A DNA stretch of 64,000 nt from Certhia americana (taxonomy: Eukaryota; Chordata; Aves; Passeriformes; Certhiidae), in contig JAGMWU010000029.1 of assembly GCA_018697195.1 (NCBI GenBank), positions 488,589-552,588 of the forward strand, in the 5' to 3' direction. The translations under genes were made by a program, and so were the position numbers. The notes below the pieces were generated by a model, which worked only from the letters and a program-made list of their open reading frames with translations, ran no database searches and was not told the DNA's origin. This document shows, piece by piece, positions 56,486-64,000 of this stretch. Positions within the stretch are counted from its first letter, which is position 1. The number at the start of each line of letters is the position of its first letter.

Positions 56486-57383
56486 TGGCAGCAGAGTTGT
56501 CTCAGGGCTGATCATTAAACCTTAATTACTGGTGTTTCAGTGCTCTCCTCTCCTGTCATAGAGTCCTGCTTTGCCAATTGGTTTATCTGGGGCTTCTGTT
56601 TGGTTTGGGGTTTCTTTAATGCCATATAGACATTCCTTTCTGCTTTAAAAGTGTCCCTAAACTACTGTTGCTCACTAATAATTTCCATTGTTTCATGTAA
56701 TAATCGAATGGATTCGTTCAGTTCTGTAGCAGCAAAGATTGCTCAGCCTGGGATATTCCCCACCATCTTTGTTCCAGTTTTCTCAGGGATTCTGAAATGC
56801 CTTTACTGATGATTCCCCTGCACATTGCAGCACTTGCCCAGAGGAATGAAAAAGTCATTTGTTTTCTGTAGAGTATTAGCAGAGAATTCTCTCACTGGGG
56901 AACGTCCTTGCCTGCAATGCCGGACACTCTCACATTCATTTTCTGCTCCCTTGATCTCTGGTACACGAAGATTCTGCAGAACGTGACTGAAGCATGAAGT
57001 CCTGTTTGTGATTAATTTTTTTGAGGGTGTGATTGAGCCCCTGCCCTGCTCCTCCTGCCCTCCCTGTTTGCCATTCCAGGAGTGTTTGGAGCACGGTAAC
57101 GATGCCGCTGTCTCCTCCCTGCTTTGCCTGTCACAGATGAGCAGTGGCAGAACACTTGCTCTGTCACGGTGAAGAGAGGCTTTAGCAACACATGAAGATG
57201 TAGCATCCCATATCTAAGGATCTCAGGGATTTTTAGGAGCTTGGAGTCCTCATTTGACTCTGCAGCATCACATTTTGACCCAGGGGAGTGGGGGTGAGCT
57301 ACACAGCTATAACTACCAGGAGTATCTCTGTAATTGGGCAGCCAGGGAGCCTTGGAGGTGCAGGCAGATGGTTTTTCCTCAAA
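56486..57383. other. unique sequence, no gene seen
   Basis: No recognised repeat or exon. Confidence 0.45.
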
Positions 57384-57471
57384 CTGCTGGGCTGAACAAC
57401 ATCACCCCCAATGGATGAGGAATTCCTCTGCTGGGCTAAGCAGCATCACCCTCCTTGGATGAGGAATTCCT
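57384..57471. repeat. 44-bp tandem duplication, two copies
   Basis: Two adjacent 44-bp units, each starting CTGCTGGGCT(G/A)A and ending GGATGAGGAATTCCT, with a few differences in the middle. The first copy starts at 57384, the second at 57428. Confidence 0.93.
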
Positions 57472-60400
57472 TTGCTTTCCTGGAGAAGTTTGTATTCCAT
57501 GGTTTTGGAGCTGGGAATGGGTTTGCTCCTGGAGTCAGGATGTGCTCCAGCCTCTCCAAGCTCTCTGCTGACTTTGAGCTACCACCCTCAGGCAGCCCTG
57601 AGCCCAGAGCCTGCAGCCTTTGTCCCTGACAGTGTCACCCCCACCAGGCACGTTCCTGCCAATCTGCATCCCCATCCTTTCATTATTTCCCTCCCTCAAC
57701 ATAAAATAATCATTTCCCTCTGCCCTGCTCCAGTTCAGCTCCTGGTGCTGCCAGAGGCAGGGATTGTTCCTTCCTTTGGGAGCAGGTGGTGGTGACACAA
57801 ATCTTCGCCCCAACATGAGTCCCATGGATGAGTCACCCTTGGTACCCTTTGGAAACCAGGGGGCTGCAGTTTCCTCACGGCTGATGGAAGTGACACAGTC
57901 AGGAAAAGAAGGAATTCTGCCCCTGGATTCATGTTGGTGCCACCTCACCAATGGCTCTACTGGGACAGAGTGGTGGCAATTAAAACCTTGGAATTTTCCA
58001 GGAATAGAGCCCTGCTGGGACCTCCAAAACAAACAGGAGCTCCCTCCCATGTCTGAGGAGCCAGGAGTGCTGATGGTTTCTGGCTTCTCTCCCTCTGGTG
58101 AAAATTTCTCTCTCTGTTTCCTCAGTAGAAACAAATAATTCCTTGGACTGTGTCCAGTTCCCACTCGTGAGGCTTTGCCTGCTTCTCCTTCCTGAGTTTC
58201 AGACATTCCTGCTCAGCAGCTCCAGGTGTGGAGAGGTTGCTGCAGCCCGGCTGAGCCCCAGCTCAGGTGAAACAACAGCAGCAGGAACATCTCTCCCATT
58301 TTTCCTCCACTCTTTCCTTCCTTTGACACCCATTTTCTGTAAAGAACTACCCCTTGAGATGACTGAAAAAAACCCAAATTATCTTTTCCCTTCAGCCAAC
58401 ATTGGGCACTGAATTTCAAATGATGGCAGAGCAGGACTTTGTCCTCTTAGAGTTTGGTGGGAGTGCAGGGGCTGGATATTCGTATTTTTAATATTGCCAT
58501 ATTAAATGGAATTGGTGCCTGTTACTAATGTGCCAATTGCAAATGTAGTTCTAAGCATTGTTTTTAATCAAAATGGGTTGAGACTCACCTGACTACAGCC
58601 AAAACCTTTAGGGTCTAGGATAAATAGATAACAGTGAAGGAAATTTTCCCATTTCTTTTATCCCTTTCTTCTCACATCGGTGTGGGTTTAATCACCAATC
58701 ATGACATGCCTTGTTTATACCTTCTCATGTCTTCAGGACAAAATATTGTACAATTTGAGTCATGTTCCCCGTGCTTTAGGAAACACAGTTTTTTTCTCTT
58801 GATGTACAGGATCAATGCACAACTTGAAACAGTATTTAAAAACCTTTGGAGAAGCCATCAATTCCTGGAGAGCTCTTTTGCAGCCCATCAATTCTGGGCA
58901 GATCTAATGAAAAGCAGTGTTTGAATATGAGACAGAGACTTATTCCACTCATTCTGCAGTGCCTTCATCTGTCACTGTGGCAGCAACATTATCAGATGTT
59001 CCTATTAAATCCTGGATTTATTTGTTGGGAGTAATGGAGGGAGCAGGTTGCCATCTTTTAGATCACCACATGGAAGAACAACTGCACCTTTTCCTTTATT
59101 GGCATAATGCTCTTTTTGAAGAATGTGTCCCATTCCCCACATGATGCTCTGGCCCCAGACGTGAGGATGCTCCAGGCTCTGGAATACCATAGAAGGTTCA
59201 GGTCCATGGAATTTGGGGACTGAAATGGCAGGAATTCAGCAAGTTGGGAGTGTTGGAGGTCAGGAGAACGCTCTGGGGGAGCTGTTATGGGATTCCTGAC
59301 ACCATCTCTGCTCTTTCTTTGTGGTTCCTTGGGCTGGAGGCACCTTTGGCTTGGCCTGAGAGATTGAGTTCAAACTCACTTTGGTCTGCAGCTCTGCCAT
59401 AAGAGGGGAGCACAAATTCCTGGGGAAAAAAGAGCTTTAAGTGCCTAAATAAAAGGTGAGTTGGTGCCAGTTTTGGAAGGTCAGTGCATCTGGGCACTCA
59501 AAGATATGGAGAAGCTCCCAATAGGATTCTTTTACCTGGGGATAAGGAACTACTCCAAGGGACTGTGTTGTGTTTGAGGGACTCATTGCTGTCCCCAAGC
59601 TTTATTTGACCCCCAGGCTTCCATCTCTATTGACTTCCATAGGAAATGATCCCAAGAGCACTCAAAGCAATTATGAATGGCTTTCTAATTAGTATATCTA
59701 GATAGTTTGTTTATTTAATCGGCCCTCCATGGCAGAAAATCAAAGGTTCACATGCATCTCATGCCGAGTTTTTCATCAGTGGGGCTTTTTGTTAGGAGCC
59801 AGGCACACCATAAAAAACAGATCAAGCCATTTAAAAGAAGAATTTTGCCCAAGGAACAATAACAAGGCTTAGAAGGCTTTTTCTTCTTTCTGGGAGTTTC
59901 CTTTAGGGAAACCTTTTCATTTCCTGATTGAAAGATCAAATCTGTCCATGGAGGGAGCAGTGGGGTGTGGATGATTTTTCTCCTGATCTCTAGAAAAATA
60001 CACTCAGTTAAAGAGTCCATGGAGAGGTTCTGCTTTAAAGGGGAAGGCATTTGTGTGATTGGAGAGAAGGATTAGGAATTTATCTGTAGGGAAGGCAAGG
60101 AAATCTTCAAATCCAGTTCACAGTATCAGTGGAACTGTCAGGGTGATGTCACAGACCTTGAAAACCTGGAATGCACTCAGCAAGGGTGACCCAATAAATC
60201 ATAAAGTTCTCTCTTTGGTGCACCCAGTCTAGCCTGCAGATGGTTTAAAAGTTGGTGAATATTTTCATCTCAAATTAGAAATTAATACCTGTATTTTAAT
60301 TCAGTTTGTATTAAATTGACCAATTTACTGAAGTATTATATAATCTCATAGATTCCTAAATTGTTTATTACCAAGATGTGCAATTTCTTAGGTTATTATG

Positions 60401-60913
60401 ACTCTAATCACATCTAACACAATGATGTTTGTTTAATTCCTGTAGTTATTAATTATCAGTTGGCTTTTTATGAACTACAAATAGACCTTTAATAGGGCCT
60501 GGAGAAAGAGATGGGGGCTGCAGCATCTTTATCCCATGTCTCCTGTCTGTTGTTTTCTACATTTTCCATACAAAGACCTCTCTTCTGTCAGTCCATGCTG
60601 ATTTTGGAATCCCATTCCTATAGAAATACAAGAATTGAACTAGATTGATGAATATTTCTTAGAATTTAGGCTCCAAATTTCCACTGACACCAACTTTTTT
60701 CACTGGGACGTGGTCTGAGATGTGCCAAAACCAACTTTTATATCCAGCTTAGATTTTTATAAGAAAAAGGTTTCCATTTCATACATTGAAGAAGCCATCC
60801 TATGTCCAAGCCCATCATCCTGCAAAATATGTCAGGCTTCATTACAAAAATCTTGATTTAATACTCAGACTGGCAGGATCCAAGTCTAAGTGAGTGGAGC
60901 TCAGGATGGGATA
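57472..60913. other. unique sequence, no gene seen
   Basis: No CR1, LTR or minisatellite seen in 3.4 kb, the longest repeat-free stretch. A 223-codon minus-strand open frame at 57535-58206 lies in moderately GC-rich DNA, lacks a recognisable domain and is explained by chance. About 60280-60490 is AT-rich with several TTAATT/TAATTAT cores. Confidence 0.4.
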
Positions 60914-61088
60914 TGGAATCACAGAATCATGGAATGGTTTGGGTGGGAAAGGACCTTAAAATCATCTCATTCCACCCCCTGCCATGAGCAGGGACACCCT
61001 CCCCTACCCCAGGGTGCTCCAAGCCCCATCCAGCCTGGCCTTGGACATTTCCAGGGATCCAGGGACAGCCACAACTTCCCGGGGCAGC
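60914..61088 (-). repeat. CR1 LINE 3' fragment
   Basis: Plus strand: GGAATCACAGAATCATGGAA, TGGTTTGGGTGGGAAAGGAC, CTGCCATGAGCAGGGACACC, GGTGCTCCAAGCCCCATCCA and GGCCTTGGACATTTCCAGGG. Close to consensus. Confidence 0.96.
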
Positions 61089-61275
61089 AATGGACACAGG
61101 ATGCTCATAGGATCTACTTGTAGAATTATTACTGTGAAAATAAGAGTAAGACAAGGGAAAACAGCCTGCAGAGAGGGGAATCCAAGGAAAAGCTGGGCTT
61201 TATTTAAGACAAGCTTAACTCTGTTCAACACCTGGGTTTATATTCCAGTTTGTTTGTGTGTGTACAAGTATTTAA

Positions 61276-61642
61276 GAGATCAGGAACTGCCCCATCCCTA
61301 TGGAACTGATCAGGAACTGCACCCTCCCTTTGGAACTGATCAGGAACTGCCCCATCACTGTGGAAATGAGCAGGAACTGCCCCATCCTTGAAATGATCAG
61401 GAACTGCCCCATCCCTTTGGATCTGATCAGAAACTGCCCCATCCTTGTGGAACTGATCAGGAACTGCACCCTCCCTTTGGAACTGATCAGGAACTGCTCC
61501 ATCCCTGTGGAACTGAGCAGAAACTGCCCCATCCTTGAACTGAGCAAGAACTGTCCCATCCCTTTGGAATGGATCAGGAACTGCTCCATCCCTGTGGAAC
61601 GGATCAGGAACTGCCCCATCCCTGTGGAACGCCATCCCTTGG
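61276..61642. repeat. 30-bp minisatellite, about 12 copies
   Basis: Units of GATCAGGAACTGCCCCATCC plus CTNTGGAACT, mostly 30 bp, with two or three 24-27 bp units lacking CCCTGTGG. Because the period is a multiple of three and units contain no stop in several frames, open frames of 163 (plus), 225 and 237 codons (minus) span the array. Their decapeptide repeats (such as LIRNCPIPVE) are by-products. Confidence 0.95.
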
Positions 61643-64000
61643 TGGATGTGCAGCAGGTTGTCCTGGATTTCCTGGGGAAAACTGACAGATACTTGGTGTT
61701 TCTTCTGGAACTCCTGATTTTGGGGCAGTGGCTCAATGCCCCATGGGATGGTTTCTCCAGCCTGGGGCCACTGCAAAGACTGTGGATGTGATTTGGGAGA
61801 AAAGAAGTGAAAGAAGTGAGAGGAGGCCCAGATTCTGTCAGCAGTGGGAAGTAAATTGGAAGTGAAATTGCAGGAGATTGATTGTGGGAATTGTACCTCC
61901 AATCCCAGCTACCCAAAGCTCCTTCTCCATGCTTTGTGCCTAACAGAGGTACCAAGCCCAGTGGAGCTCCCTGTGGGATCTGCAACTCTCAGAAATCCTG
62001 GGCTAATTAAGGAGCTTGAAGACCTTCACCTAAAACTGCAGAACTGCAGCTGGCAGATTTCCTGAGCTGCTCAGATGTCACAGGGACCAGCTCAGTGACA
62101 GCAGAGCTCACAAACCCTCCGCAGAGCTGAGCATGCTGATGCCTAAATGTTTTAATAAATGAAATTTTGATTTTCTTTTTTAATCAATATGAAAATTACC
62201 TGAGGAAACACGGATTGCAGAACAAAAGGCCTGTTCCAAAAAGCAGCCAGGCACTTTTGTGTTTGTTCCAAGTGGAAGCAGAACACACAGACCCGCTCAT
62301 ATTTCAGCGCTAAGCTCAGCGCCTGTGTTTGTCCCTCAGAATGGCTTTGATGGGAATGTTTGATGGGGCATTTTCCTGAATAGGGATATTTTTCTGCGCT
62401 ACCTCCAAAGGGATGTTCCAGGGCTGTTGCCTGTGATTTTTCAGCGGCATGAAATGTGCTGGAATTGTTTATCCCAGCTCTGTCTGCCTAATGTGCCCAA
62501 TCAATCTGTCTCTGAGGTGAAGCCGCATGCTCCGCTAATCGCCGCGCCACCACAGAACATCTTGCTTATTTTTACTCTAAATTATGATCGGCTTGGAAAT
62601 GAACTCTGAATTTGATTTATCAACAGCTCTGATGCTAATTCACCAATGAAGTCATGGTGCTCTGAGACTAAATATTAGTGCTAATGAGAAAACATCGCTT
62701 CCACGTTTTGTAACTCCGTTTTCCACTGCATATGGATAGCTCCTAAAGTTGTGTGTAATTAATTCATGTAATCATTAACTGGACAAGCATTTCCACAGGA
62801 ATCAGTTTACCTGGATTGAAACGAGACAATGTTCAACTACCAGAGAATATTCATGCTGCGTTTTTACTGTTTAAAAAGGGAAATGTGTCCCCTGTAGGGC
62901 AGAGCTGGTTGTCCCCTGGCAGCCTCCAGCAGAAGGAATGGAGGAGGTGTTGAGTTTTCAAACCAGATTTCCTCCTCTTTGAAAACAGAGGCACCAGAAT
63001 TGAAGGGTTTGAACTACAGTGTCTAAACAGTGCCTGGATAAAGCCAAGGTGTCCAGACTGAGGCAGCTGAGACATTCTGGGACTCAAAAATGCATCATTT
63101 TCCCTGCCAGGATCCAGGTTTTATGCTCTTTCTGGAGCAGTCATTTGTCTGAGGCTCCTGTGACAGTGTGAGCCCTTGCACCATTTCCTTCCAGGAATAA
63201 AACAAACTACAGTCCATCCAAGCTTCTCCCCAGGGACTGCTGGGCTTGCTAGTCCTTCCACAGATTACATCCCTGTCCCCTGTTGGGAATTCTGGCAGTG
63301 AGTCACCCAGACATCCACAGCCATTCCTGAGTCTCCACAAAGACTTTCCTGCTCTGGAGGGTGATGGATGGTGAGCGATCTGTCTTCCAAAACAAGCATA
63401 AAGAACAAACTCATCCTATTTCCAACACAGAATAGACCTGTTCCCAAAACCTGGGAACAAGGTTTATTTTGGGCGGCCAAACTTTGATTTAAGAAATACC
63501 AAGGAATTGTTTCAACCTGAGATGGGTGATTTCATCAGGTTGAAGTGCTTCTGGGTGAGGCAGAGAGTTCTGCCTGATCTCCAAGGAGTTTGCACTGCAA
63601 TGAGGCTGCTGCTGTGAGCACAGAGGGAAATTCTGGAGCAGGAGCTGCAGTTGGGCACAGAACTTGGTATTCCCTCCTGGAATTACTTTGTAGAGAGGTG
63701 TCACATCCTAGAGATCATGTTGGGCTGAATTCCAGCTTGTCTGAGGTGTCCTGTTGGGAGGCAGAGCAAGGAATTAAGAATGTGTGAGAGTGTTTAACAC
63801 AGGAGAGGTGAGAGAGAAAAGCACTCTGGAAATGAGGTCACTCGGCGTTCACTCAGACCCCAGTCCAAATCCTTGAAAGCTCCCTGATTCCACTGGGAAT
63901 ATGGCAAGGTAACATCCCTACAGCTGTGCTTTCCAAGTTCCAGAATAAGGACTTTTATTGATGTTTGGCTACAAATCTAGGTTTTGATGTCTGCACCTAC
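61643..64000. other. unique sequence, candidate regulatory block
   Basis: No repeat family seen. About 62440-62850 is repeat-free, combining a short CpG group (GCCGCATGCTCCGCTAATCG, CCGCG) with AT-rich TAAT-containing sequence (GATGCTAATTCACC, TTAGTGCTAATGAG, TGTAATTAATTCATG). This is typical of deeply conserved enhancers by appearance. Nothing coding was recognised up to the right edge. Confidence 0.4.

Noticed and set aside
57535..58206. 223-codon minus-strand open frame
   Set aside because: It lies in fairly GC-rich unique DNA with mixed composition, no recognisable motif and no splice or start context. A rough stop-density estimate makes one such frame by chance plausible.
61225..61985. 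Open frames of 163, 225 and 237 codons on both strands
   Set aside because: They come from a 30-bp tandem array that is stop-free in several frames. Coding on opposite strands at once is not credible.

Overview
The window looks like nuclear DNA of a songbird (passerine), from an intergenic or intronic stretch. Three things point there. About forty fragments of the avian CR1 LINE are scattered on both strands, nearly all 5'-truncated and many ending in the family's ATTCCATG/ATTCTATG-type tail. Three endogenous-retrovirus LTRs resemble songbird LTR families. Unique sequence has few CpGs and no bacterial-style gene packing. Family names come from remembered consensus patterns, not a database search.

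I recognise no protein-coding gene, tRNA, rRNA or CRISPR. Most long open frames lie in CR1 copies, LTRs or tandem repeats and are by-products. The best coding candidate is a minus-strand open stretch at 16700-17256 (about 185 codons, no repeats, possible upstream splice acceptor), whose product I do not recognise. A second, weak exon candidate ends at a perfect splice-donor match near 32093.

Layout. 1-363: CCTT microsatellite and polypyrimidine tract. 0.4-10 kb: mostly unique, with an 82-bp tandem array (3.9-4.3 kb) and two about 94% identical 205-bp copies at 6.35 and 9.66 kb. 10-15 kb: dense CR1, a 20-bp minisatellite and an LTR. 15-20 kb: mostly unique, with the exon candidate and AT-rich blocks. 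20-24 kb: CR1 and a 17-copy GGGAT array. 25.2-25.7 kb: complete solo LTR. 28-30.3 kb: two minisatellites. 33.4-33.7 kb: probable ancient MIR-type SINE. 35.2-35.8 kb: second solo LTR beside a CR1. 36-46 kb: CR1 and a 950-bp minisatellite. 46.4-47.8 kb: decamer-based minisatellite and a duplicated 230-bp segment. 50-57 kb: CR1-rich, including one CR1 inserted into another. 54.8-56.2 kb: the most CpG-rich part. 61.3 kb: 30-bp minisatellite. 62.4-62.9 kb: AT/TAAT-rich unique block that could be a conserved non-coding element.

No set of genes works together here, and I found no undescribed enzymatic or defence system. The unusual features are the density and higher-order structure of the tandem repeats, the local duplications, the nested CR1, the ancient SINE and the unassigned open frame.
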